Source of the DNA: RGIG8700 sp964568815
Lineage (GTDB): Bacteria; Bacillota; Clostridia; RGIG6154
Assembly (NCBI GenBank): GCA_964568815.1
Contig: CAZMRY010000001.1
Location: forward strand, 1-64,000
Direction of reading: 5' to 3'
DNA: 64,000 bases
A model generated the notes under the pieces. It worked only from the letters and a program-made list of their open reading frames with translations. It was not told the origin of the DNA and did no database searches. Numbering within the stretch: the first letter of the stretch is position 1; each line of letters begins with the position of its first letter. The position numbers and the translations under genes were made by a program. Positions 43,600 through 51,602 of this stretch are shown piece by piece.

Positions 43600-46125
43600 A
43601 TGAAAGCAAAAGAAGCTAAAGCTCGTTTGAAAATAAACAAACTACTCGAAGAAACTGGTTGGCGTTTCTTTGACGATGAAAATGGAGCCGCAAATATTCA
43701 GGTTGAGCCGAATGTAAAAATAACAAAAACACAAATAGATTCATTAGGTGAAGATTTTAATACAGTAAAAAACGGATTTGTAGATTTCTTGTTACTTGAT
43801 GATAACGGAAAACCATTCGTAGTTCTTGAAGCTAAATCAGAAGATAAAGACCCACTTGTAGGTAAAGAACAAGCAAGAGAATATGCAAAATCGTTGTATG
43901 TTAAATATGTAATTTTATCAAATGGAAATCAGCATTATTTTTGGAATATTACAAAAGGAAATCCTCAGATTATAACTGCTTTCCCGAGTTATGAGAGCTT
44001 AAAAGAAAGTAAGGCATTTACTGCCGATTCATCAAAATTGTATAAAGAAGAAATCAGGAGCGACTATATAGCGGTCATTAAAAATCCTAATTATGAAGAA
44101 GCTCCCGAATATAAGAACGAAGAAACGAGACAGAAATTTATATTTGATAGCGGATTGCGTTTTTTGAGACCCTATCAGGTTAATGCTTTGAAGAAATTAC
44201 AAGCTTCTGTAAAAGACGGAAATCAACGATTCTTATTTGAAATGGCAACAGGCACAGGAAAAACACTTACATCTGCTGCGGTTATCAGATTATTTTTAAG
44301 AAGCGGTAATGCAAATAGGGTTTTGTTTCTTGTTGATAGAATCGAACTTGAAAATCAGGCAAAAAAGAATTTTCAAAACTATCTTTCCCCTGACTATCAA
44401 ACAGTAATTTTTAAAGAGAATAAGGATGATTGGCGTAAGGCTGAAATTGTTGTTTCTACTGTGCAGACGCTTGTGGCAAACAATAAATATAAAAGATTTT
44501 TCAAGCCTACTGATTTTTCTTTGATTATAGCAGATGAAAGCCATCGCTCAATTAACGGAAACAGCAGAGCAGTATTTGAATATTTCTTAGGATATAAGTT
44601 AGGACTTACAGCTACTCCGAAGGACTATATAAAAAATGTAGATATTGAAAAAATGAAAAGTACAGACCCACGAGCTTGGGAAAAAAGACAGCTTCTTGAC
44701 AGTTACAAAACTTTTGGATGTGAAAGCGGAGAGCCGACATTCAGATATTCGTTGCTTGACGGTGTTCGTGACGGTTATTTAATCAATCCTACAGTTGTTG
44801 ATGCAAGAACTGAAATTACGACCAAACTGTTGGCAGAAGAAGGTTATGCGTTTATAACAACAGGTGATGAGCAAGACGAAGAACAGGAAGAAACATTTTT
44901 CGCAAGAGATTTTGAACGTAAATTCTTTTCTGAAACTACCAATAAGGTTTTTGTAAAAACATTTATGGATAACGCATTAAGAGACCCAATAACAGGCGAA
45001 ATCGGTAAGGGTATTATTTTCTGCGTAAGTCGCAGACACGCTGCAAAAATCACACAGTTACTCAATGAATATGCAGATAAAATGTTTCCGGGCAAGTATT
45101 GTTCGGACTTTGCTATGCAGATAACATCAGATGTTATGAATGCACAGACTTATACAACTAATTTCCAAAATAACAATTTAAGCGGTACTACTGTATTTTT
45201 GGATGGTTACAAATCGTCAAAAACAAGAATATGCGTAACAGTCGGTATGATGACAACCGGATATGATTGTGAAGATTTGCTCAATATAGGCTTGTTAAGA
45301 CCAATATTTTCGCCTACCGATTTTATTCAGATAAAAGGCAGGGGTACAAGAAAAGCAACTTTTGTTTATAGAGAAAAAATCAACGGAATTATTGAAGAAC
45401 GCAAAGAAGAAAAAACTACCTTTAAGCTCTTTGATTTCTTTGGTAACTGTGAATATTTTGAAGAAAAATATAACTATGATGAAGTCATAAAGCTTCCGAG
45501 AACGCATACATCAGGTAATGGGACAGAGCTTCCAACACAATCTGAAGATTATGAGAATTTTAACCCTGACCCATTGGCTTCTATGACGGAAACAGCGATT
45601 GGGATTGAAGGTATGAAGATTGACAGAATGTTCTTCGATAAATTTGAAGAAACTGTCAAGGATGACCCGATTGCAAAGGAACAGTATGAGCAAGGCAATT
45701 ATCAGGCTGTTATCAGCTATATAGATGAAAACATAATGAATAAGCCTAATGAATATTATACTTGGGACAAGCTGCGCAGAGCGATTGGAAGCGACAGACG
45801 AATCACTGCAAGAGAAATTCTTGATAAGATATTTGGTGTTTTGCCATTCTTTAAAAGTAAGAAACAGCTTGTTGATGATGAATTTGAGTCATTTATGCTT
45901 ACAAGCAAAGTTCCGCAGGAAAAATATTGGGATATAAAGCATTTCTTTGAAACATACATAACAGACAAAGATGTAAGACGGGCGATTGAGGACGGGACTT
46001 ACCAGCTTTTGGGTACAGAAATCAGCACATATACAATGTCCGATTTGAAAAAGCTCGGTAAGGACTCAATGTTGCACATCGTAGATTATGTTAATGACAA
46101 TGTGAATGTTTCAAGATTTATGTAG
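43600..46125 (+). CDS. hsdR: Type I restriction enzyme R subunit
   Basis: This 841-residue protein is the nuclease-translocase subunit of a type I system. The N-terminal nuclease site is visible as VDFLLLDDNGKPFVVLEAKS (about residues 61-80). The helicase core has Walker A (MATGTGKTLTSA, about 215), the DESH box (IIADESHRSING, about 311) and motif VI-like IKGRGTRKA (about 578). Length and order fit the EcoEI-like HsdR group. AAAGGAGGGG precedes ATG 43600. With the HsdM-HsdS fusion next to it, it would cleave unmodified foreign DNA. Confidence 0.92.
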   Translation: MKAKEAKARLKINKLLEETGWRFFDDENGAANIQVEPNVKITKTQIDSLGEDFNTVKNGFVDFLLLDDNGKPFVVLEAKSEDKDPLVGKEQAREYAKSLYVKYVILSNGNQHYFWNITKGNPQIITAFPSYESLKESKAFTADSSKLYKEEIRSDYIAVIKNPNYEEAPEYKNEETRQKFIFDSGLRFLRPYQVNALKKLQASVKDGNQRFLFEMATGTGKTLTSAAVIRLFLRSGNANRVLFLVDRIELENQAKKNFQNYLSPDYQTVIFKENKDDWRKAEIVVSTVQTLVANNKYKRFFKPTDFSLIIADESHRSINGNSRAVFEYFLGYKLGLTATPKDYIKNVDIEKMKSTDPRAWEKRQLLDSYKTFGCESGEPTFRYSLLDGVRDGYLINPTVVDARTEITTKLLAEEGYAFITTGDEQDEEQEETFFARDFERKFFSETTNKVFVKTFMDNALRDPITGEIGKGIIFCVSRRHAAKITQLLNEYADKMFPGKYCSDFAMQITSDVMNAQTYTTNFQNNNLSGTTVFLDGYKSSKTRICVTVGMMTTGYDCEDLLNIGLLRPIFSPTDFIQIKGRGTRKATFVYREKINGIIEERKEEKTTFKLFDFFGNCEYFEEKYNYDEVIKLPRTHTSGNGTELPTQSEDYENFNPDPLASMTETAIGIEGMKIDRMFFDKFEETVKDDPIAKEQYEQGNYQAVISYIDENIMNKPNEYYTWDKLRRAIGSDRRITAREILDKIFGVLPFFKSKKQLVDDEFESFMLTSKVPQEKYWDIKHFFETYITDKDVRRAIEDGTYQLLGTEISTYTMSDLKKLGKDSMLHIVDYVNDNVNVSRFM

Positions 46126-46134
46126 GAGGAAGCT

Positions 46135-48654
46135 ATGTTAAAGTTTGATGTAAAAAGAAAAATCAATACCTTGCGGGATATTTTGGTTGGCAAAGTACCT
46201 GACCCGAAGGCACAGGTTGAACAAATTACCATTGCAATGATTTATAAATTTATGGATGATATGGATATTGAAGCAATGGAATTTGGTGGTGAACGTGTAT
46301 TCTTTAAAGGCGAATACGAAAAATATGCGTGGTCAAATCTTATGAGTCCTGAAAATAGCGGACAGAAAAGAGCAATGATTTATGCTGAGGGTATTGAAAA
46401 AATGGTAATGAATCAGAATATACCCCAGCTATTCAGAGATATATTCAGAGGTGCATATATACCATACAGAGACCCCGAAACTCTTAATATGTTTTTAAAA
46501 GAAATCAGCGATTTTTCTTATGATAACAGCGAGGATTTGGGGAATGCCTTTGAGTATTTGCTTTTAATAATGGGTAGTCAGGGCGATGCAGGGCAGTTCA
46601 GAACACCGAGACACATTATTGATATGATGGTTGAAATTGTTGACCCGAAGAAAAATGATACAATTCTTGATCCGGCGTGCGGAACAGCAGGATTTTTGAT
46701 AAGTGCTTATAAGCATATCAAAAATACAAATGTGGACGAGAACGGAAATTCAACCCTGACACCTGATGACAGAAGACGATTAACCGATAATTTTGCAGGA
46801 TATGATATTTCTCCCGATATGGTTAGATTATCAAGAGTTAATATGTATTTACACAATTTTACTAAACCTAACATAAGTGAATACGATACTCTTACAAGCG
46901 AGGAAAAATGGGATGATAATTATGATGTGATTCTTGCAAATCCTCCGTTTATGACACCAAAAGGCGGTATTATGCCTCATAGACGATATATCACAGAAGC
47001 AAAACGCTCAGAAGTGTTATTTGTAGATTATATTGTTCAGCATTTGAATACAAACGGAAAGGCTGCCATTATTGTTCCTGAAGGTATAGTTTTTCAGTCA
47101 CAGTCTGCATATAAAAAGATTCGCCAAATACTTGTAGATGATGATTTTCTTTATGGTGTTATTTCCTTGCCTGCCGGAGTTTTTAACCCTTATAGTGGTG
47201 TAAAAACAAGCATTTTGTTAATTGACAAAACACTAGCAAAGCAGAAAGATGATATTCTTTTTATTAAAATGAATAATGATGGATTTGATTTAGGGGCACA
47301 ACGCAGAGAAATAAAGAAAAATGATATTCCTGACATTGTTAATATCGTTAAGGCATATCAAGAGAGTGAAGATGTCAGCGACAATCCGATTGTTACTTTG
47401 GCTGATAAGAAAAGGATTTGCGAGCAGGATTATATCCTTGTTGGAGAACGATATAAACAAGATAGAATGATTGATAGCAAGTGGGAAATGGTCAAATTAG
47501 GCGACTTGTGTGATTTGCAAAATGGTTATGCATTTAAATCTTCTGATTATATTGATTGCTCAAACACTTTAAATTTTAGAATGAGTAATATTAGACCGGA
47601 TGGAAACGTGGATTTAGAATATGCAAAAAAACATCTTCCAAATGAGTATGCTGAAAAATTTCCAGAATATATCTTGTCATCAGGGGATGTTGTAATAGCG
47701 ATGACCGATATGGCTAATGACCCCCAAATATTAGGAGTTCCAACTATTATCCCAGAACATTATGGTACATTACTTTTGAATCAGCGTGTAGGTAAATTCA
47801 TAAATATCAATTGTGAAAAGTTGTATGTGCCATTTTTAAAACATGTACTTAATTGTGATACGGTGAAAAATTATTATAAATCACTCAGTGGCGGAGGATT
47901 GCAAATTAATTTAAGCAAAAAAGACTTATTACAACTACAAATTCCTGTTCCTCCACTATCAATTCAGAGAGAAATTGTTGATGAAATAGAAAGTTATCAA
48001 AAAATTATTGACGGTGCAAGGCAAATTGTGAATAATTATAAGCCAACTATCAAGATTAACCCTGAATGGGAAAATGTTGAAATTGGAAGTATGTATGATA
48101 TTAGTTATGGTGTTACCATTTCTATTCCGCAAAATGAAGATGAAAACGGAATCAAAATTATATCTACTGCTGAGGTTGGTTTAGATGGACAGCTTGATTT
48201 GTCAAATATAAGAAAAGTACATTACGATAAAAAGTATGAAAAATTTGTTTTAGAGCCTGATACATTGCTATTTAATTGGAGAAATGCTCCAAAACACGTT
48301 GGTAAAACAGCTTGGTTTTTACAGGAGGACGATAAATATATAAGTGCCTCATTCTTGTTATCGTTGAAAAATAAAAATCCTAAATGTTACGATAATGGGT
48401 TTGTGTGGTGTGCTTTAAACAACCTTCGTGAAACCGGTTATTTTATGAGAAATGCAAGACAGGCTGTAAATCAAACGAATTTCAACGGGGACCAGCTTTC
48501 AAAAACAAAAATAGCTATACCAAATATAGAGGAACAACAGCATATTATGAAAGGCATATATGAGGAAATGGTTATTGTTGAAAAAAATAAGAGGTTGATT
48601 GAAATTTTTGAACAAAAAATAAAGGATAAAATTTCAGAAGTTTGGGGTGATTAA
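46135..48654 (+). CDS. Type I modification-specificity fusion (HsdM-HsdS)
   Basis: This 839-residue protein joins an N6-adenine methyltransferase to a specificity subunit. The M part (residues about 1-440) has the SAM motif LDPACGTAGFL (about 180) and the catalytic NPPF (about 266). The S part (about 450-839) has two target recognition domains, each opening with a KWEMVKLGDL-like or EWENVEIGSM-like segment, separated by helical spacers (PPLSIQREIVDEIESYQKII). Such fusions act as combined methylase and DNA-recognition units. It starts 9 bases after hsdR. The recognised sequence cannot be read from it. Confidence 0.9.
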   Translation: MLKFDVKRKINTLRDILVGKVPDPKAQVEQITIAMIYKFMDDMDIEAMEFGGERVFFKGEYEKYAWSNLMSPENSGQKRAMIYAEGIEKMVMNQNIPQLFRDIFRGAYIPYRDPETLNMFLKEISDFSYDNSEDLGNAFEYLLLIMGSQGDAGQFRTPRHIIDMMVEIVDPKKNDTILDPACGTAGFLISAYKHIKNTNVDENGNSTLTPDDRRRLTDNFAGYDISPDMVRLSRVNMYLHNFTKPNISEYDTLTSEEKWDDNYDVILANPPFMTPKGGIMPHRRYITEAKRSEVLFVDYIVQHLNTNGKAAIIVPEGIVFQSQSAYKKIRQILVDDDFLYGVISLPAGVFNPYSGVKTSILLIDKTLAKQKDDILFIKMNNDGFDLGAQRREIKKNDIPDIVNIVKAYQESEDVSDNPIVTLADKKRICEQDYILVGERYKQDRMIDSKWEMVKLGDLCDLQNGYAFKSSDYIDCSNTLNFRMSNIRPDGNVDLEYAKKHLPNEYAEKFPEYILSSGDVVIAMTDMANDPQILGVPTIIPEHYGTLLLNQRVGKFININCEKLYVPFLKHVLNCDTVKNYYKSLSGGGLQINLSKKDLLQLQIPVPPLSIQREIVDEIESYQKIIDGARQIVNNYKPTIKINPEWENVEIGSMYDISYGVTISIPQNEDENGIKIISTAEVGLDGQLDLSNIRKVHYDKKYEKFVLEPDTLLFNWRNAPKHVGKTAWFLQEDDKYISASFLLSLKNKNPKCYDNGFVWCALNNLRETGYFMRNARQAVNQTNFNGDQLSKTKIAIPNIEEQQHIMKGIYEEMVIVEKNKRLIEIFEQKIKDKISEVWGD

Positions 48655-48655
48655 T

Positions 48656-49843
48656 TTGGGAGCTGATGAGATCCGCAAAAATCTTGGCGAAGCATTATCT
48701 ATATTTGCAAAAACAGTAGAAAATGTAACAAATTCAATGGATGTAGAAGCAACAGTAGCGTACAGAGATTTTGTAGATGATTTGATGTCATATTTTCCAA
48801 TGACCAAAGTAAATACTCAAGCAGGTACTTATGACCAATACCTACAAGATTTAAGAAAAACTGTTGTCGATAATTATGATAAAAATAATTATCAGGTAGC
48901 ATATTTTTATGCCCACTTGATTTTTATGAGTTATATTTATTACTCGGTTGAATTAGCTTATAGATTTTTGCCGCAAAAGACAAAAGACCAATACGATATG
49001 ATAAATGCTTATAGTGGAAATAATAAACCTAATATCGCAGACACTCCCAATGTTTATTCGTTCAGTAAAATACCCGAAAAAGAAATTTTTAAAGTGTTTT
49101 ATGCTATTGGCATGGATGTGCAATACATTCAACAGCTTTCATCGTATGTTAAGGAACGTGATGACTATGCACATGCTACGGGAAAAGGAAATATAGATGA
49201 TGATGCTTTTAAAACTAACATTAAAACTGTAAAAAGAAATATGGGTACAGTTCATAAATTGTTTCAACCATACATCAAAGATAAATATATTGCTTTTTTA
49301 ATAGATAAGTGTGAATTGTCTCACGAAACAGTTGAAATGGCAATTTCTGATTATATTGTTGATGAAAATTTTTCATATCAGGATATTGATTACCTATGTA
49401 ATTTAGGAATTAGCAATATAAGAAACGAAAACGATATATTTAAAAGTAAATATAGTTTGGTAAGAAAAGTTCATTGTGCTTTTATTGAACATTGCATAGA
49501 AACTTATGGTATTTCCGAGCCAACCAATTTAGGTAATCTAAGAAACGATACATATTTATATTTTAAATACAAAGACAATGCAGAGAAATACATTGAAAGA
49601 GAACTCGGAATAAATGGCTACGAATGTGTTAAAAACGGCGGAGAGTTCCCATTGTATGAGTGTCCTGAATGTGGCGAGGAGCAGTTGGCTCACAATGTAG
49701 AAAACGGCAAATTCCATTGTTTTCATTGTGATGAGGATTACACTTCTGAAACATTGACATTTTGTTCTCGTTGCGGAGCATTGACAGGAAAAAATGAAAT
49801 GGATATATGTAAAAACTGTATTGAGGATATGGTGGAAGAATAA
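48656..49843 (+). CDS. HEPN-like protein with C-terminal zinc ribbons
   Basis: This protein has about 395 residues. TTG 48656 (following GGGGTGA) is preferred; GTG 48647 overlaps the methylase stop. The helical middle contains RDDYAH (Arg and His about residues 168-173), which fits the R-x4-H motif of HEPN ribonucleases. The C-terminal 70 residues hold CPEC/CFHC and CSRC/CKNC pairs, i.e. two zinc ribbons. It follows hsdMS immediately, so it is part of the restriction operon. It may be an RNase back-up to restriction or a regulator. The HEPN call rests on one motif and helical context. Confidence 0.65.
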   Translation: MGADEIRKNLGEALSIFAKTVENVTNSMDVEATVAYRDFVDDLMSYFPMTKVNTQAGTYDQYLQDLRKTVVDNYDKNNYQVAYFYAHLIFMSYIYYSVELAYRFLPQKTKDQYDMINAYSGNNKPNIADTPNVYSFSKIPEKEIFKVFYAIGMDVQYIQQLSSYVKERDDYAHATGKGNIDDDAFKTNIKTVKRNMGTVHKLFQPYIKDKYIAFLIDKCELSHETVEMAISDYIVDENFSYQDIDYLCNLGISNIRNENDIFKSKYSLVRKVHCAFIEHCIETYGISEPTNLGNLRNDTYLYFKYKDNAEKYIERELGINGYECVKNGGEFPLYECPECGEEQLAHNVENGKFHCFHCDEDYTSETLTFCSRCGALTGKNEMDICKNCIEDMVEE

Positions 49844-49844
49844 C

Positions 49845-49883
49845 AAAAAATCTGCATCTCTATTAAAGAAATGCAGATTTTTT
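49845..49883. terminator. Bidirectional terminator between convergent operons
   Basis: A 13-bp perfect stem (AAAAAATCTGCAT/ATGCAGATTTTTT) with a 13-base loop separates the plus-strand restriction operon from the minus-strand toxin-antitoxin pair. Confidence 0.85.
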
Positions 49884-50529
49884 ATTTCAAAGGATTTTCA
49901 AGTATATCTTCAATATTACAACCGAGAATACGGGAGAGTTTATAAAGGGTTTGAGCTTGTGCTTTGTCAATATCGTTGACTTTTTGTTCATACATTTGGA
50001 TTGAACGGAGCTTAACGCCTGACATTTCTGCAAGCTCGGACTGAGATATTCCTCTGCTTTCACGGATGCGTTTTAGCTTTGTTTCAAGCTCGGCTTTGTT
50101 ATAAAAGCTCTCCATACTGTCTATAAATTGAGTTATATCCATTTCGTGATAAACCGAGTACATAGAAATAATTTCAGATAGCGGAATACGTTCAAAAATA
50201 TCTTTGAAGCGATGTCCCGATGCCCACTGATATTCAGCGAGTGCCCAGCCTGCCCAATACTCGGGCGAGGCTCCTTCGCTATTTGTTGCAGGGGGTATTT
50301 TTTTATCCTTATACGCTTTTTTTATTATTTCACGTGCAAGCTCAACACCCGACATTCCTGAAATTACAGCCGGATTTCCACTTTCAAATTTTTGTGCATA
50401 TCCCGTTGTAACAAAGAGCGAAGCAATCCAATTTGCTTTAAACCCGCAGTCGTTTATGGCATAGTCAAGCATATCTGCAAGACATTCCTTTGCATCATTC
50501 AAATATAATCCGCTGTATGCGTGAGTCAT
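49882..50529 (-). CDS. XRE-domain antitoxin-like partner of the DUF3990 protein
   Basis: This 215-residue protein has an N-terminal helical domain of unknown type (ANWIASLFVTTGYAQKFESG) and a C-terminal XRE helix-turn-helix (LKRIRESRGISQSELAEMSG, about residues 150-170). Its start overlaps the preceding gene's end by 35 bases, with GAGAGGAGC at the right distance. Position and domain fit an antitoxin that neutralises the DUF3990 protein and represses the shared promoter. Confidence 0.75.
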   Translation of the reverse strand: MTHAYSGLYLNDAKECLADMLDYAINDCGFKANWIASLFVTTGYAQKFESGNPAVISGMSGVELAREIIKKAYKDKKIPPATNSEGASPEYWAGWALAEYQWASGHRFKDIFERIPLSEIISMYSVYHEMDITQFIDSMESFYNKAELETKLKRIRESRGISQSELAEMSGVKLRSIQMYEQKVNDIDKAQAQTLYKLSRILGCNIEDILENPLK

Positions 50530-51193
50530 CGTTTTTCAGCTCCTCTCTCAGAATATCCATTACAAAAATGTCATCTCGGTAGGATTTACTCTTTTTTATT
50601 TCCTGACGGTATGTTTTTCTTGCTGTTGTATCTCTGTCAAGAAATTTTGGATAATAGATGCTTTTGTCAACTGGTGATGCATCTATAAATTTAATTTGTT
50701 CAAATGCTTTTTGTGATACCAAAACAGTCTGTTCTCCGAGCTTACCGAGCTTTAATGCCTGATTTAAGCTGCGAAGCGGAAGTCCGTTTGACACAAAGCT
50801 TTCTGCATATCGAAAATATGAATCATCAGCACGATAGCCGACAATCACATCATAGCTTGATGTATCAATAGAATAATGCTCTATGATATATTCTCTTGCA
50901 TCAACGGCTATTTCAGAACTCAGCTTGAATGTGCGATATTTAAGGAGTATGGCAATCCAATTCAAAACAGTATGATTTCCGTCCATTAAATTTAAGGTTT
51001 TAAGTCCGTCAGTATTTAATGTATAACGGTTTATAAATCCGTCTGTGTTCTGCTTGCAAGCCCATTCCTTTGCCATTTCCTCTGAGCGTGTGCAGTAAAA
51101 GCCTTTTCCGTAATCATTATGCTCATTTCCTATATTTATATCTGGTATCTCTATAATGTGGTCTGTTCCGTGAAGTAAAGTTATTGTATTCAT
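50495..51193 (-). CDS. DUF3990-family putative toxin
   Basis: This 232-residue protein matches the DUF3990 family (LHGTDHIIEIPDI, NDYGKGFYCTRSEEMAKEWA, IVGYRADDSYFRYAESF). The N-terminal pattern resembles ADP-ribosyltransferase-like folds, so a nucleotide- or protein-modifying toxin is plausible. AGGAGG precedes ATG 51193. It is co-transcribed with, and overlaps, the XRE gene downstream, a typical two-gene addiction layout that would help keep the element in the chromosome. Confidence 0.75.
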   Translation of the reverse strand: MNTITLLHGTDHIIEIPDINIGNEHNDYGKGFYCTRSEEMAKEWACKQNTDGFINRYTLNTDGLKTLNLMDGNHTVLNWIAILLKYRTFKLSSEIAVDAREYIIEHYSIDTSSYDVIVGYRADDSYFRYAESFVSNGLPLRSLNQALKLGKLGEQTVLVSQKAFEQIKFIDASPVDKSIYYPKFLDRDTTARKTYRQEIKKSKSYRDDIFVMDILREELKNDDSRIQRIIFE

Positions 51194-51212
51194 ATATACC
51201 TCCTATATCATT

Positions 51213-51257
51213 ACAATGTTACAATGTTATTATATCATCACAATGATAGTTTGTCAA
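51213..51257 (-). promoter_or_regulatory. Toxin-antitoxin promoter with ACAATG repeats
   Basis: Minus-strand TTGACA and TATAAT (51252-51257 and 51229-51234) are separated by 17 bases, a full consensus promoter. ACAATG occurs three times in the same direction (51213, 51221, 51240), the last inside the spacer. These are likely operator half-sites for the XRE partner. Confidence 0.75.
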
Positions 51258-51320
51258 TCCTTTTAATAAAATTTTTATGTCAGGTCAGATTTTGGTATGC
51301 AATGTGCTTTAATAGAAGTA

Positions 51321-51350
51321 GCATAGTACAAGCGATGATTTGCATAAAAT
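51321..51350 (+). promoter_or_regulatory. Sigma-E-like promoter ahead of the recombinase unit
   Basis: GCATAGT and CATAAAAT are separated by 15 bases. The Bacillus sigma-E pattern is kmATATT-N14/15-CATACAAT, so there is one mismatch in each element. Transcription would start near 51357, within the AGGAGGGG site, leaving a very short leader for the small ORF. It could place the recombinase under mother-cell control. Chance matches in AT-rich DNA are possible. Confidence 0.4.
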
Positions 51351-51373
51351 GTCAGGAGGGGCGGTGTTGTTTG

Positions 51374-51547
51374 ATGAGTAAAGAACTTGTTGTAACTTGC
51401 AGTGAAAATAATCTCGATGAAAACAAAGAGTTTATTCTTAATATTCAAAAAGCAATGCTTGCTACTCTTTTTGAGGGTGGAAAAATTGATATGGGGCAAT
51501 ATGAAGATGCTATAAGATTACTCGGAAAAAATTTTTCTAAACAATAA
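51374..51547 (+). CDS. Small conserved-looking protein, 57 residues
   Basis: Start ATG 51374 (MSKELVVTCSENNLDENKE) lies 13 bases after AGGAGGG; TTG 51371 is an alternative at 10. The C-terminal helix pair (MLATLFEGGKIDMGQYEDAI) has the look of SHOCT-like small domains. It lies 55 bases upstream of the recombinase and may be its partner, for example a directionality factor. No family is firmly recognised. Confidence 0.6.
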   Translation: MSKELVVTCSENNLDENKEFILNIQKAMLATLFEGGKIDMGQYEDAIRLLGKNFSKQ

Positions 51548-51602
51548 TTTTTTGCAAGTCTTTATATTATGCGATAAAATTTAGAGGAAAGGAGATGATG
51601 AA

